A stretch of DNA of 64,000 nucleotides, taken from Diprion similis. Lineage: Eukaryota; Arthropoda; Insecta; Hymenoptera; Diprionidae. Below, piece by piece: positions 13,201 to 24,945 of the stretch. The notes below the pieces were generated by a model. That model made no database searches. It was not told the origin of the DNA and was given only the letters and a program-made list of their open reading frames with translations. The stretch lies in NCBI RefSeq assembly GCF_021155765.1, contig NC_060112.1, forward strand, positions 6,076,001 through 6,140,000, read 5' to 3'. The translations under genes and the position numbers were made by a program. Each line of letters begins with the position of its first letter. Positions within the stretch are counted from its first letter, which is position 1.

Positions 13201-16200
13201 GATAAGTGGCCGCCACCACGTTGAATCACAACAGAGCAGAACATACTTATATTCTGGCCACTCAAGTCCTTCAAAGTAATTACAAAAATATAAGACATTA
13301 TTAGGATTTTTATTTCAGTGCTTCATTACGTTAATGTTACGCAATTTGACTCTGCAGGTAAAGTTAAACAGATCGCTTCGAAGTTACTTCAGAATGTCTG
13401 CTGCAACGTAGCACAAAAATTTGTTGAGTTTTCCAAGTTTTTGCATGTAATTTTTGGAATCTTACACATGTTTTTAGGATATGATTCCACATTCATAGAC
13501 TGTCAAACAATGTTAATCTGATCAAATATACTCTTCAAATTGTCTTTATTCAACAATTTTCAGTATTTTTGTTTGATGGTTGTTCACGTGATAAAATTTC
13601 CAATAAAAATGCATTTTTACAACACGAAATTAGTTATTGAGAAAATACTACAGAAAATTTCGTTCAACCCTCAAAAAATACCTTGTGTACCTACGATTTC
13701 TGAAATTTCCAAATTTTCCAAAACATAATTATTGCTAAGAATAGTTATCAATTTTTTTTTTTGTTTCAACTTAATACCTTGTTTATTTCTTCACTTTCCG
13801 ATAAATATTTTCACAAATACTGTCTAGAGTAGACAACAAAACAGTGAAAACATGACTCTTACCTTAGTGAGAAACAATTTTTCCAAAGCTTGTGCCATCA
13901 CTACCACGTCTTCTCCTGGTTTATTGTACACGTAACAGTTGGTGAACATTGTGTTAAAGTCCTGGATGCACTCCTTTCCAGTCCAATAGTAATTGTTCTC
14001 CAACCGTTTTTTTATCGTGCCAAGATCCATCGGTTGTTTGATGATTTTGTGGTAATCCTAGCGAGCGGTGAATGGATAAAAAAAATTACAACATGTCGTA
14101 GAAGCTTGGAAACAATGACTCGTTTGAATCAGCCAATCTGTTACTTTCGAACGAGCATTTAACTGACAGAAAAAATATGGTAAACCGTACTGGCAGATTC
14201 AGCTTTTTGGCATCTACTGGCTGTTGAAAAGGCCAGACAAATTGGTGTTTCCATATTGGTTTGAGGACACCTTTTTGCAGATATTGAAGCTGGTTGGTAA
14301 TGCGACCAGGTCGATTTGGTGGCGGAACTACAGGTGGCTGTACCATGCCGTTTACTGGCTCAACGGGCGGCTCATCCCTCGGAGGCGGTTCCTTCGGAGG
14401 AATAGCCGGTGCATTTGACGTTTTGCCAGGTGCGCTCGTCTGTGGTTCAAGAAACTGTGTTGAATCTCAAATTTCTAGCCTCATTAGAACGAGTTTTCAT
14501 CAAACAAGGTAGAGAGCTATTTTTCTTTACACAGAATCATTGTGTTATTAAAAAAAAAAAAATTAATAACAAATAAACAAAAAATAAAAGTAGCATTTCA
14601 TTTCTTACTCAAGGCGACTACGAGTTTCTCATTTGCATGCATTCCCACACTAAATAATACCTCGACAATGTTTTATCGGACAAAGCATATGACGGTAAGG
14701 ATTAATGATGTATATTTAATAAGAGCTGACAGCTATAACCAGCATTGTTGGAATAATAAAAAAACTAACATAAAATAATTATTGCACAGATCATCAACTG
14801 TCGGATAAGAATATCATGCTATTTGAAATCCACCGCACTTGATTTCCAAGTATAAAGCTGGAAAGAAATTCTTCAACATCTTTTTGCATCGCTAAAACTA
14901 CATCCGCAATATCATTTACAACGGTGAGAATCGGTTCCACATCCCAACTGATCTCAGACATGCGATGCTAAATGGAATACTTTTTCCATTTATGCAATGA
15001 GTGGTTCGGGCTGCTAAGATAATCCAAAACCATTGAAAACAATTTACCATTTTTCAGTTTCTTTTCTGTCTTTTTATATACAAGAGAATTTTATTGAGTA
15101 TATATTTTACTCAGAAATCAAGCAATACAATAAATGGTAATATTTGAAGCAAGAGTTAGTTTAAATTGCATGAAATTAAAGCATAAAATTTGTGGAAGTT
15201 TGTTAGAAAAGTTGAAGTGATATTAACACACATTTCTTTGGTAAAAAATTTACACAAGAATTACAATCGGCTTAACTATACTAGACGCAGTTACGACAGA
15301 CGATAAATCAGGATTTTTCGACTTCAGCCCAAATCTTGCTTTGTTAGAATTTGCATCACTACTTGCATATAAGGAGAGAACTAATTGGTTGCATCGAATA
15401 ATTCAACATTTTGGAACTGACAGAATGAAACTCAAAATCAGCAATGAAAACAAAAATATGAAAAGAGATGTACAAAAATGAATTTGCAAAATTTGACACC
15501 CATTATATTACAATATACCAATTTTTTCTCGTAACGTTAGATAATAAACCGTCAATTCATAATCTCACCTTGGGTATATTACACAGCCTCTCTCGCTCCT
15601 CCACATCTAACTGCAATTCATATACATACATACTATTCAGTCAAACAGCACACAGATGCCTTTTATTATAATTTTTTTCTTTTCCTATTTTGTGGTTGTC
15701 GTAACATTTTTTTTACACATAGGTATGCAAGTGATGGAAAATAAGATTGCGTGAAACCTCTTGGGTCATTCCTATGCAGTTAGTGGACACGAGAAGCGTC
15801 TGAATAAGTGTATATTGTGGAGACAGCAAAGTATCAACATTTTGATTATGACCAGCATATTTGATTTACACCAAACTCATACCTACGCAATTATTTGGGA
15901 AATGGTGGCCAGATTTAATTAATAAGATTGAATGTTGGCCGACAATATTTTGTGCAACAAAGAATAAAAATATAAGCTTATTATATAAAAACAAAAATAG
16001 GCATCAGAGGTGGACTTATTGAAATCATAACATTGATGCAAAATAATTCTTTTTTTTTTCTTTTGTTAGTGATTTAAGGCGATGTTATGCTCATTAAAGA
16101 ATAAGGAATCGCTGCCGATTGACGTACTTGGCTGATCTAGCGTTTGAAGATTTACATAATTCAGTAACTTCTACAAGTCGAATGAAATTAGTATTCAGCT

Positions 16201-16983
16201 CTTCTGACTAAGCAATCTTGAATAAAAATTTTCAAAAATTTCTGTTTTACCTGACCTTTTGAGAAAGATAAAAGAGAAAAGAAACTGTAATAAAGATCAT
16301 TTTAGACAAACAAAAGTATAACATTGCCTTGTAATAGTTAAGATATTCGCAGTTGTTAATAAATGCAAGACAGACAAGTAAAAAAGGGACAATATTCCAA
16401 GTGTTAAGTGAAAACATGAAAATCTATTCCACATTTTTCTGCGGTTTCATTCAATTTCTCCAGTTTTGTTATTAATCTTCAATATAATTTGGTTATGAGA
16501 AGTTAACGATGCCGGACAATGAAATAAAAGTTGTAAACACAAACCAGATACCCACACTATTGTTAGACATGCTTTTCAAGTAGCTGGACGTAGAATTACA
16601 CCCGTGAGAAATAATTCTTGAATAACAATCGATACTCTAAGGTTATATAAAGTGAGGCGTGTAACTTAATCGTTTACCAGATTTCTATTTCCAAAGAAGA
16701 ATAGATATGAGGAGGTCAAGTTCATGGTCTTATACAGTCAGATTCAGCCAATTTCAGTGGATAAAATTGATATTGAGTCATCCAAAAAGGGGCGAGCCTC
16801 AGTTTTGGGTTATTCGGTATTTTGAAAAATTATTGAAAGCCTTTTCTCTTTCCTTTTTGAAATGATTTCAATATTCTGAAGCAGAATTACAAAGAAAAGC
16901 TTGATAACTCAGTGCTCAGACAAAATACAATCTTGTAAATGACTCACCGAGTTATTCTGCGATATAGTGTCCACCTGCTGCAT
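7210..16983 (-). CDS. fs(1)h: BET bromodomain protein female sterile (1) homeotic, short isoform (BRD2/3/4 family)
   Basis: This is a chromatin reader that binds acetylated histone tails in the nucleus and recruits transcription elongation factors. The model has 13 coding exons: 16983-16948, 14454-14191, 14057-13863, 12632-12015, 10614-10537, 10188-10093, 9981-9880, 9762-9617, 9474-9324, 8898-8325, 8211-8053, 7913-7794 and 7364-7210. They sum to 897 aa and all phases agree. Bromodomain 1 covers about residues 66-165, with acetyl-lysine-binding Asn145 in YVYNKP. Bromodomain 2 covers about 407-512, with Asn492 in YKYNPP. A basic motif GVKRKAD lies between them. After BD2 come an acidic Ser-rich stretch, a Lys-rich stretch ([14 protein letters not shown]), an ET domain starting near [20 protein letters not shown], and a Ser/Asp tail ending SDSSDSEAG. 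The start ATG at 16983 opens [12 protein letters not shown] and is the first in its exon. The exon 12632 acceptor is unusually purine-rich. BET membership is certain; the N-terminal exon and the absence of a longer form are inferred. Confidence 0.95.
7524..7760. repeat. Perfect 83-bp inverted repeat (hairpin) in the last fs(1)h intron
   Basis: The left arm (7524-7606) and right arm (7678-7760) are exact reverse complements over 83 bp by my base-by-base comparison. A 71-bp spacer ending in a TA run separates them. The structure lies in the intron between the last two coding exons, starting 33 nt after the donor of exon 7913-7794. In the pre-mRNA it would fold into a long perfect duplex. No transposase or clear target duplication is visible. 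It could be a young foldback insertion or a local inverted duplication. Confidence 0.95.
12810..13215. repeat. Two copies of a short dispersed motif in fs(1)h intron 3
   Basis: Near 12840-12875 and 13167-13200 there are two related stretches sharing the core AAATTCCCTRACATTTC followed by a GGTTTTC-like segment. They look like diverged members of a dispersed low-complexity family. No gene is visible in this intron. Confidence 0.4.
14455..16947 (-). other. First coding intron of fs(1)h, no other gene seen
   Basis: This 2.5-kb intron separates the N-terminal exon from the exon that starts bromodomain 1. The donor is TCG/GTGAGT and the acceptor ACAG/TTTCTT. A second in-frame acceptor 15 nt downstream (CCACAG/ACGAGC) could remove five residues. 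Only short AT-rich reading frames are present inside. Confidence 0.7.
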
Positions 16984-16996
16984 CTTGGCTTCGTTT
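16984..16996 (-). other. fs(1)h: 5' UTR part of the first fs(1)h coding exon
   Basis: The ATG at 16983 is preceded by only 13 nt before an ACAG acceptor at 16997-17000, so at least one non-coding exon must lie upstream (higher coordinates). A candidate is the moderately GC-rich block from about 17519 to 17830, which ends in an AAAG/GTGGGT donor on the minus strand. This is inference from splice signals only. Confidence 0.5.
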
Positions 16997-17518
16997 CTGT
17001 AACACAAAGAAAGAAGAATATTTGATTAAAACTACAATAATTAATACAATCTCATATCATTATGTTGCCACTGGAATTGTAGCATTAATAAATTTACAGA
17101 GAATAATTGCCATATTGTGTATATATGTACTACAGCCAATTGTTGGAAAAAAACACTTCTCAACTTATCAGCGAAGATACATGAATTTCAAATGAGTTAC
17201 TTAATTAACCGCCTACAATATCAGATATTAGAAGGATCTTTAATCGCGTTAAAGTTGTGCCAATAAAACGAAGAAAAAAAAAATATATAAAACCGAATAA
17301 GAAATCATGCACAGCGGTAATCGTGCGGCTAACTGCGCTGCCTGCTCCTATAATATTGCAGAAATGAGCGAGATAAATGTTTTCGATATAAAAATATTTT
17401 TTATACTTCTGCAACAGATGTGAATAAAAAATGATGAGATAGTGAATGATTAAATTCTAGTAAGAAAAAAATGAATTAATAGTTTGAATCACGACGAGAT
17501 ATCCAACTTTACCCACCT

Positions 17519-17830
17519 TTCCGACATATATGGTACATAAATGCTACGCAGCAGGTTGCAACTGCTTTACGTCAATGTTACGCTGCTTGACGTTACGAGG
17601 CTTCGTCAACAACCAAGCGGGCAAGGATATACTCGGAATTGAGCATCGTAGCTCGCTAATTGGTTGCCAAGATGATTGGGCTGCGACCTGGGAGGTTGGT
17701 GCCAAGGAGGCATAACACTACTCAAGCCTACCGAACAACGGCGGCTCCAATGTCAGCCCTGTACGCTGCAGTGATTCGCCGTCACTCCGGCCAAGACTTG
17801 CGACTTTAGCAACATCTGATAACATAACAA
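17519..17830 (-). promoter_or_regulatory. Candidate 5' UTR exon or promoter of fs(1)h
   Basis: Base composition is clearly less AT-rich than the surrounding DNA, and the block ends with a plausible minus-strand donor (AAAG/GTGGGT at about 17519). It contains a 61-codon plus-strand open frame (17530-17715) with no recognisable similarity, which I do not regard as a gene. An alternative first exon for fs(1)h is the simplest reading. Confidence 0.3.
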
Positions 17831-19252
17831 GAGGAGCCCATATTGTACAGCCCTGACACAGGTTTCTGCATTCTTTTCATCAAAATCCTTCTCAGATTTT
17901 TAAACAATGCAGTATTTCGTCTTGACGAAAGAGTGATTTAAAATTAGAGAAAAAAATAAATAAACATGCAAACACTCAGCACTTCTACTACAGACTTGAA
18001 GTCATATTCGGTGTAGAGAAAATCTAGTTTCCGTCAGACTGTATCTAATCAATTTTTCATAATCCCAAAAACGTTATTAATATGAATTGCAGTTCAGGCA
18101 TTGCGAATATCACGTTAGTTCATCGATTATGCACAGTTATCAGTGGTTACGAAGAATCCAATGGAACTAATGTATAAAATAAACAATTTTTCATCAGACT
18201 TACTCAGTTATCCTTGGATTTTGAATCTACAGACGACGTTCTGATTTCAATTGTTAGACTCTCTTGCTCTTCAGAAAAGAGGTTTCTATTGTACAAACAG
18301 AAAAAAGAATGTTGATTAACATTTCTAGAGCACGGACATTATAGTTTGGATCTAAGGATTTCAACATCGTTGGAAAAATGTTCAGTTAAAATTTAATTCG
18401 ACCACAAGACAGAGGCTTCCTTTCTGAAGTGTTAAAGAGACTCTTTAAAAGATACTAAACAATGCAGAACTCAGCTGAAAAATGGTAAGTCATGAATTCT
18501 TACATAGCTGCCATCATTTGCCGATGATCAATCAAGTAAAGTGAGTTTCGCAAGCCCTGAAACAGCTTAATTCGTATCACTGCTTTTGTGTCTTCAGTCT
18601 AAAAAGTCAAGTTTTCCATAACATAAATAACGAGGCTATCGGATCCATGTCGTTTCCATCAGTGATCGAGAAAGACGCGTTGATGAAACAGAAGTACATC
18701 CGTTTCTGAGAAAGGATGACGACCAGAAGATTAATTTGAAAAAGCGAGCATTCTTACATTATCGTACGGTATTTGAGCTACGAGGCGCACGGCGTGTCCT
18801 GCAAGTTCTTTGACTTTATTTTGTCTATCGACAATGCTAAATTTGGCGTAACGAAAAAATCTTACAGAGTGAACCAAAGAGAGAAAAAGGGAGAGAAAGA
18901 GAATAGACAGTGAGAGAGACTAACAAATGAAGGTACACTATCAGCTTGTGAACGTTTTTAATCAAACCACCTTTAGTTCAGAATTGATCACTTAAAAGTT
19001 CATCACATGAGTAGTAACACAAACTTGAACGGTGTCGATAGTCTACCTGATCGTCGATCAGCGTTTCAGAGCTGACAGAACGGAGTAAAGTGTGTCGCAC
19101 GCTGAGGTGGTGGAGTAACAACATTAACTACACACTCTCTGCAGGGGTATGAGATGACAATTTGATGCGAAGAAATGATGCCCTTGACACAATATATAGG
19201 CAGAGAAGAAGACAACAGGACAGTCGACGCAGAGAACTAGCAAGCAGGCACG

Positions 19253-19288
19253 CAGTCAGTCAGTCAGTCAGTCAGTCAGTCAGTCAGT
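19253..19288. repeat. (CAGT)9 microsatellite
   Basis: Nine perfect CAGT units lie inside the GC-rich block upstream of fs(1)h. Each unit also contains the core TCAGT of the arthropod initiator, although repeated copies need not be functional. Confidence 0.95.
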
Positions 19289-19506
19289 TGGAAGGAAAAG
19301 AGAAGAACGCAACGACAACGGAGAACGGAGGACGAAGACGAGGACGAGGACGAGCGTGGAGACGCGGGTGGTAAACAACTCGGCACTCGTTGGTTCGAGG
19401 GTAAATAGGAGCTAAGCAAAAGAAACGAACGGAGGATCGAGCGGCGAGCGAGGCGACACGACCACTGGTGCTTGAATCGTCGCTCGTCCTCGCTCAGCCT
19501 CGGCCT

Positions 19507-19535
19507 CGGTCGGTCGGTCGGTCGGTCCGTCGGTC
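19507..19535. repeat. (GGTC)n microsatellite
   Basis: About seven GGTC/CGGT units with one interruption (GGTCCGTC), in the same GC-rich block. Confidence 0.9.
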
Positions 19536-20299
19536 GAGCTGGCTGGCGGGATCCGCGCCTAACCAAAGCGATTGAGAAGTACGTCAGTGTCGCAGAGGCT
19601 TGGAGGTACCAAATAATGAAAATAAAGGGTTTTGCGACGCGGACGAGTAGACTCGGCGGCGTTCGGTGCTTGGGCTGTTTTTATTTCACGTAGGTTTCAT
19701 TCAACATGGCGGTTAGCCCACTTTGGAAAGAAAGCTTCGAGGTCTATTGATATGTTTCCGTTATTTATACGGGACACCGGCGTACATGCACTGATATTCA
19801 TATCACAATTTACTCGTGTGGCACTCAGGATTATAGAGGACCACCTACCTGATGATTGCCGCCGGTTTTTCAATTGGAATTTTATCAAAAACACTACCAC
19901 TACGCCTCGGAACTCGCTCTACGCTTTCTCCCTGGCTCGCTAGCTTGGTGTTATGGCCGATCCGTTCCCCGCCGCCAGCCGCCAGCCGCTGCCCGCCCTC
20001 CGTCACCTCACTCGCACTATCATACAATTTATTCAGGGCAACCCACTCACGTTTGTCCGATAATTATTTCACCTTGCATCGATTATTTTATTTTGATAAT
20101 ATTTTATCAGTACCCTGCACCGAAGTCCGTAGACATTTTCCTCGGGACTTCTATAATCGGATGCTTTTCCGTACCCATGATGATCTCGGATCTACAAACT
20201 AACGATCGCAGCACCAACAATGGCTACGCATTCTTTGCAACGTACGAATGGTCCGTTCCGTCGTTCCCCCAAGTCCAACAAGCGACAGCTTAATTTTCT

Positions 20300-21608
20300 C
20301 TTTTCCTGGATCATTATCGACGAGAGCCTTTGCATTCACCTTGTACCTAGTTAACGAGACACTCGTTCCTAGTGATTACATATTTTTACGGTAACAGGGA
20401 AAGAGGTTTGTGTTCAATGAAACAATGTCGTGTTATAAGTACGTTCGACGATGCAAGTGATGCCTTTATTATTCAACGTCAAAAGTAGGCAGCTTGTACC
20501 GCCGTTCCGTATCCACCCACAATGCATTGGCCAGATGCTACAAAATCTATAATAAAACCTAGAACATTCGTTTCAAACTCCGCGAATCAACCGAAAAACA
20601 ACTTTATAAATAATTTCACTATTTAACAATTAATTACACGTTCTAAAAAGAACCGAAGTAAATTTCACGAGTGACGTGTACGCGTCAATGGCTTCAACAA
20701 GTTCCGTTAAGTGGGTAAAATGGCCGCTGAGGAACAGCCCAAGTTAATATTTTTTCCAATTACCATACGTCATTCACTTTGAAAACTTTTAGCGAACAAT
20801 TCTATTTTCGTTTGTTAATTTACCTGTCGAAAATGATTCGGACTACACGCTTTATGGATACTCAAATTATCGGTCAAGTATTGTTCGGAGCTGCCTACGT
20901 ACATGGACGATATCGTCAGCCATATTGCAATGATGACGAAACGAAATCCTATACGTATAGGGAATAAGAGAGTTCAGTAACCTCCCACAATAGGCGTTTC
21001 GATGCTAAACGGTTTTTCCCTCCGTTTTTTTTCAACAACTTTTTCAACAACAATCCAATCACGCCGCGTGCGCGACCTAGGATGTACCGATGAATCAACA
21101 ATACTCTCGTACGCGTTTGGAAAAAAAAAATTAACATTAGCGGGATGGTTCGGTTATGGCTAAATAAATTGTACATGCATGTAATTATACCGATAGTAAT
21201 TTAATTGCGTTGCGCTTCCTTGTTAGTCGACAACGAACGCCAATTTACTATATTACAGTAAATTATCACTAATAACCGCAACTGATCATTTTCCATTTTC
21301 ATAATACGGAAAATTACATCCACCACATTCGGAGGACATAGAAAAAAACCGTGTACAGTATCGAATAATTGAAAGGAATTTGTTAGAAACACTAATAATT
21401 TCTGTGGAAGAGTATAAAGTTAACTCTAGAACCTGAGGGTTCAGCTTTTGGTGTTGTACGAAATTTTCAATAATAATTTTGATAGGGATTTTATATTTAC
21501 CTATTGGATTAACAAACACAACCATTAAGTGTAGTCCAATGACTGTGTAGAATTGTTTTGTACACTTATTACAAATATGAATGTTTTGTATATCAAGTAT
21601 TTCTTAAA
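20300..21608. other. Intergenic region between fs(1)h promoter and EMG1 3' end
   Basis: I see no gene here. The open frames are short, AT-rich and without recognisable motifs. The segment next to 21609 must include the EMG1 3' UTR (minus strand); a non-canonical AATAAG lies near 21570. Confidence 0.6.
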
Positions 21609-22940
21609 CTAAATAACCCCCCAAACTTCTTCAAATGCTGAGCACAATTTGCTACAAGTCAGGGCGCCAGAAAGGGGATAATTACTTATCGATATCGTGT
21701 CTTCCGCGTAATCCGGATTCACCTGAAATCATTCAACAACATTCAATCACGAATCAAAATCATGCAGCCAGCTAAATTATAAAACTATTTAGGCATCGGT
21801 TTGCTATCAATTAAACTATTAACTCAAAATGAGTTTTGAAAAATTTTTACACAAACATACTTGACCATGCGCCATGGCTCCTACAACAATCGCAATTGGT
21901 TCTTCAGCAGGAATGAATTCACGTGGATTCTGGACCTTTTTGGCACTGTAAGACATCACGAGTTTCCTGCAACCCACTGGCAGATGATCCGTGACTGGAT
22001 TTTTAATCACTTTAAGTAATTTCATAGGACCGTCAGAAGCTCGCACGTTAAACTTATGAAGCAGCTGTACTGTGTGAAGAAAGAGAGAGAATTATACAAG
22101 TGAAAACATATTTGTTATTAAGAAATGATAGAACAGAATCAAATAACATTTTAATGATTCCAGGATTTCGCTTTAGAATTGAATAAAGTTGTACAATAAA
22201 TGAGGATAAGTTATTTTTTTTAAAACTTGTGTCTGAAAAGACTGAGAAGGAAGCAACGACTAGATATATCATGAAAAGTAGAAACAAATTGTTATTCACC
22301 CATAAGACCAGCAAATCGTTTGAACGTCCTGGGTATCCTTGTTTGCGGATTAACTTCGATCAAGACATTTTTCTCAGTGTGAATATAGACTTGTAATAAA
22401 CCAGCTCTGTTCAGCGGGCTGTCCATCAACATCAGGAGACACTGGTGCGTTATATCTGGCCTACAGCTCCCGGGCTCTCGATTGTTTTTCTTCAACATAT
22501 TGGCATGATCGTCGCAGTTTAGTAGTTCAAAGCTGTTACCCACCTATAATATCAATGGAAAAGAAAAAATCACAGTCAAGAAGTAAACTTGACAGGGAAA
22601 AGAATGAGACTAGCCTGAACACCGTGTCTAACAAAATTCTTTCGCTTAATTGTTCGATATCGCTTTTGACCAGTATATTTCTTGACAGTAATGGAAAAAT
22701 CGAGTTTTCAAACAGTTATGTCTAACTCTTTACAGTGTTCAAGTTACTATAATAATAAGAGTAAAATTGGAATTCGAGCTAATAACCTAACCTTACCTTG
22801 ACGGATTCTAACTGGGCTTCGTCCAGTATTACTATGAGACGTTTTTCTTGATTTTTGATGTGGGCAATTTGCAGATGTTTTGGCATTGGGTCGAACTCAA
22901 ATTCGTCTTTATCTTCGCCATGCTTTCTTTTCTTACCCAT
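21609..22940 (-). CDS. EMG1: Ribosomal RNA small subunit methyltransferase NEP1 (EMG1)
   Basis: This is a SPOUT-class methyltransferase of the nucleolus that N1-methylates the hypermodified pseudouridine of 18S rRNA and assists 40S assembly. Four exons (22940-22797, 22543-22300, 22069-21861 and 21722-21609) join in phase to 236 aa, close to the usual length of about 240-250 aa. The N-terminus [11 protein letters not shown] is a basic nucleolar-type leader. Family motifs seen include [29 protein letters not shown] (residues about 78-96), [16 protein letters not shown] (about 110-125), the glycine-rich [10 protein letters not shown] near the SAM pocket, and the C-terminal [20 protein letters not shown]. 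All introns are GT-AG. Start choice is secure because the ATG opens the conserved leader. It lies upstream of and in the same direction as fs(1)h. Confidence 0.96.
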
Positions 22941-22999
22941 TTTTTCTACAGGTTGACAAGACCAAAACAAACTCGATTTCAGATGAGGAAATTTCACAG

Positions 23000-23005
23000 C
23001 ACGTG
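23000..23005. promoter_or_regulatory. CACGTG E-box upstream of EMG1
   Basis: A perfect palindromic E-box lies 60 nt upstream of the EMG1 start codon, next to an AAATGGCGAC element read on the minus strand. E-boxes of this type close to the start site are known Myc/Max targets in insect ribosome-biogenesis genes. Function here is inferred from sequence and gene class. Confidence 0.45.
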
Positions 23006-24096
23006 CACGGCTGTCGCCATTTGCAAGTTGAAATTGAGATCGTCGATATCACGGATCGAAAGTATCTGACTATTCGAGACGTTGTTCGAGATGTCGATCG
23101 TCGATTATTGACATTGCGTGTCTAAACATAATTGTGAAAAGTGTATTTCTGTAAAAGATAAGTCTACAAATGCATGGGTTGTGCGTAGAAAGATGGGACC
23201 AAGTTTCGAGAAAAATTGTAGAATTCCACGTCAAAATCTGGAGTAAATTCTTAACATGTTCGAAATTTAAATCAAACTTTCAATTATTGTCACCAGGTTC
23301 GAGGGCGCAACGTCGCGAATGAGGCAGACGGACGATGATTGATCGTGGAAACTTTTCCATCGTTGAATTGAATCTTGCAAATGATGCCTGTAATAAACTT
23401 ATGGAAATATCCAGTCGACGCTGCTTTGTGCGCTCGCCTACAGAATATCTATTCACGCAGACAGCAGATGTAATAACCGACGGAAAAATTGGAACTTGAA
23501 ACTCAATGAGAGCGACGTGGTAATCGTATATATATCAATCCAATAATTACCATTTGCATTGAATTGAATATAAATTATAAAGTCTAAAAAAATTTTGAAA
23601 ATATTAGAAGAAAATTATACATGTTTTTATGATTGGGGTGATATTATTATAACATACTGGCGTGAAAATGTTGATATTATAAACGAGCAGATAGCGCTTA
23701 ATATGATTGCTCGGTGAAGTAATTTTGGTGACGATTACTTGAATTTGCGTAAATTAAAACGTTCGCGCTGGGTAATCTTGAGATTAGATTCATTACTCGA
23801 TGATATCTGATTAGCATTTGTGATCAGGTAGCAGCTGCTCACGCATACGTACATCGTACGTGTGCAGAGATTAAAACATCAGTGAAAATTATAGTATACT
23901 CTCCACTCTTTGATACCCATTATCTCTCAATCACCCTTCAAATTACGCGGGTGGGACAAACGAGGCTTATAGAAACTAATTATTTAAATCTGATTCTCAA
24001 TTTCGCGCTGCTGAACCTATCGATTTTTATACGTGGCTTTTGCCCATGCGCGTAGTCAGATTCATAAAATTCATACCGACCATGAACGTTATAAAT

Positions 24097-24114
24097 TGAC
24101 CTCGGTCGTGACCT
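24097..24114. promoter_or_regulatory. Candidate nuclear-receptor direct repeat (AGGTCA, spacing 6)
   Basis: On the minus strand two exact AGGTCA half-sites are separated by six bases (CGACCG). Each is preceded by GAGGTCA rather than the AAGGTCA of a canonical ERR site. It lies about 0.8 kb upstream of the predicted Gpdh copy 1 start. Nuclear-receptor binding is only a hypothesis. Confidence 0.3.
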
Positions 24115-24857
24115 CGACAGGATTTCAGCTGTAGAAACCAGCACATTCGTGATCTGTTTCACAGTTCGGAAAACTTCCACTAAACTCTTGGCCTGTTTAA
24201 TTCGATGCCACGTGCCGCATCGAACCGTTGGTGATTCGGCTACGATTATAATAGTTTTTCTCACACTCATATATCGACTTATCGAGAACGCCGTGACTAC
24301 AGGCAGAGATAAAAATGGATTTTTCCCCTAGCAAATACCGTCCAATTAAAGTCATTTTTGAAAAGTTTGCAACCGACAGCGTTCGTTACATAATACTCCG
24401 TACATCGGGGTTGAAATTTGACAAACGAGCGGCGGCTATGTTCGAATTTCGACAACGGCTGAAATTCAACTAATTTTGCTTTAAGAATATCATTCAAGTA
24501 ATCATAAGCGTAACTTCCAGTAAACAAAAGTTTACACTTCGATAGTAGCCAAAAGTTAGCTGCCAACAACACGATCCTTACAGAAGTTTTTAAAGCGGTG
24601 TAAAAATTTGGCGTTTCAGCGGCGGCCATGTTAGATAATTTTGCCGATACATGGAAACTTAATTCGACCTTACGATCAATCAACCAAACGTCAAGCTTCC
24701 GTGGCTAAACAAATGAAAGGGGAAATTGTGGAACGTAATTTCATCCCGTGGAAATTTTGTGCTCAATCAAGTGTACAGCCTGGCATCCGCAAATTTTTAA
24801 GCACCTCTTCTTACCGCTGCGGCTTATCATGCGTCTTTGCGATTGGTCGGGCGATTG

Positions 24858-24886
24858 CCCCCCCCCCTCCCCCCCCCCCCCCCCCC
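24858..24886. repeat. Poly-C tract upstream of Gpdh copy 1
   Basis: A 29-nt run of C broken by a single T. It is G-rich on the minus strand and could form a quadruplex, or the length may be an assembly artefact. It lies about 55-85 nt upstream of the predicted initiator at 24941. Confidence 0.9.
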
Positions 24887-24937
24887 GGCACGGCCCTGTT
24901 GTACACATTTGTAAGCGAGTTCGCCGCGCGTTCGGCG

Positions 24938-24945
24938 TTCAGTCG
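24938..24945 (+). promoter_or_regulatory. Candidate initiator (TTCAGTCG) of Gpdh copy 1
   Basis: The sequence fits the arthropod initiator TCAGT with the A at 24941. This would give a 5' UTR of about 266 nt before the ATG at 25207. No TATA box or clear downstream element was found, and the surroundings are CpG-rich. Confidence 0.35.

Larger units (their letters stand above)
19150..20300. promoter_or_regulatory. GC/CpG-rich block, probable fs(1)h promoter region
   Basis: The block stands out from AT-rich surroundings by its CpG density. It contains two tetranucleotide repeats and several overlapping open frames on both strands, as expected of GC-rich DNA and not of a coding gene. It lies upstream of fs(1)h and downstream of EMG1, which are on the same strand, so it most likely carries the fs(1)h transcription start. 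No TATA box was identified. Confidence 0.4.
23130..24930. other. Intergenic region between EMG1 and Gpdh copy 1
   Basis: The two genes are divergent here (EMG1 minus, Gpdh plus). No convincing coding gene is visible. Open frames at 23980-24270 (minus), 24297-24683 (minus) and 24641-25180 (plus) lack recognisable motifs. Two GCGGCGGC-YATGTT blocks near 24430 and 24620 resemble each other and may be a degenerate repeat. Confidence 0.6.

Noticed and set aside
19856..20293. 145- and 116-codon overlapping plus frames
   Set aside because: Two frames overlap in the same GC-rich block with no recognisable domain; typical of a CpG-rich promoter region.
22880..23125. 81-codon plus-strand frame with an acceptor-like CTACAG inside
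   Set aside because: It overlaps the EMG1 first exon and promoter on the other strand. No start context or downstream exon supports it.
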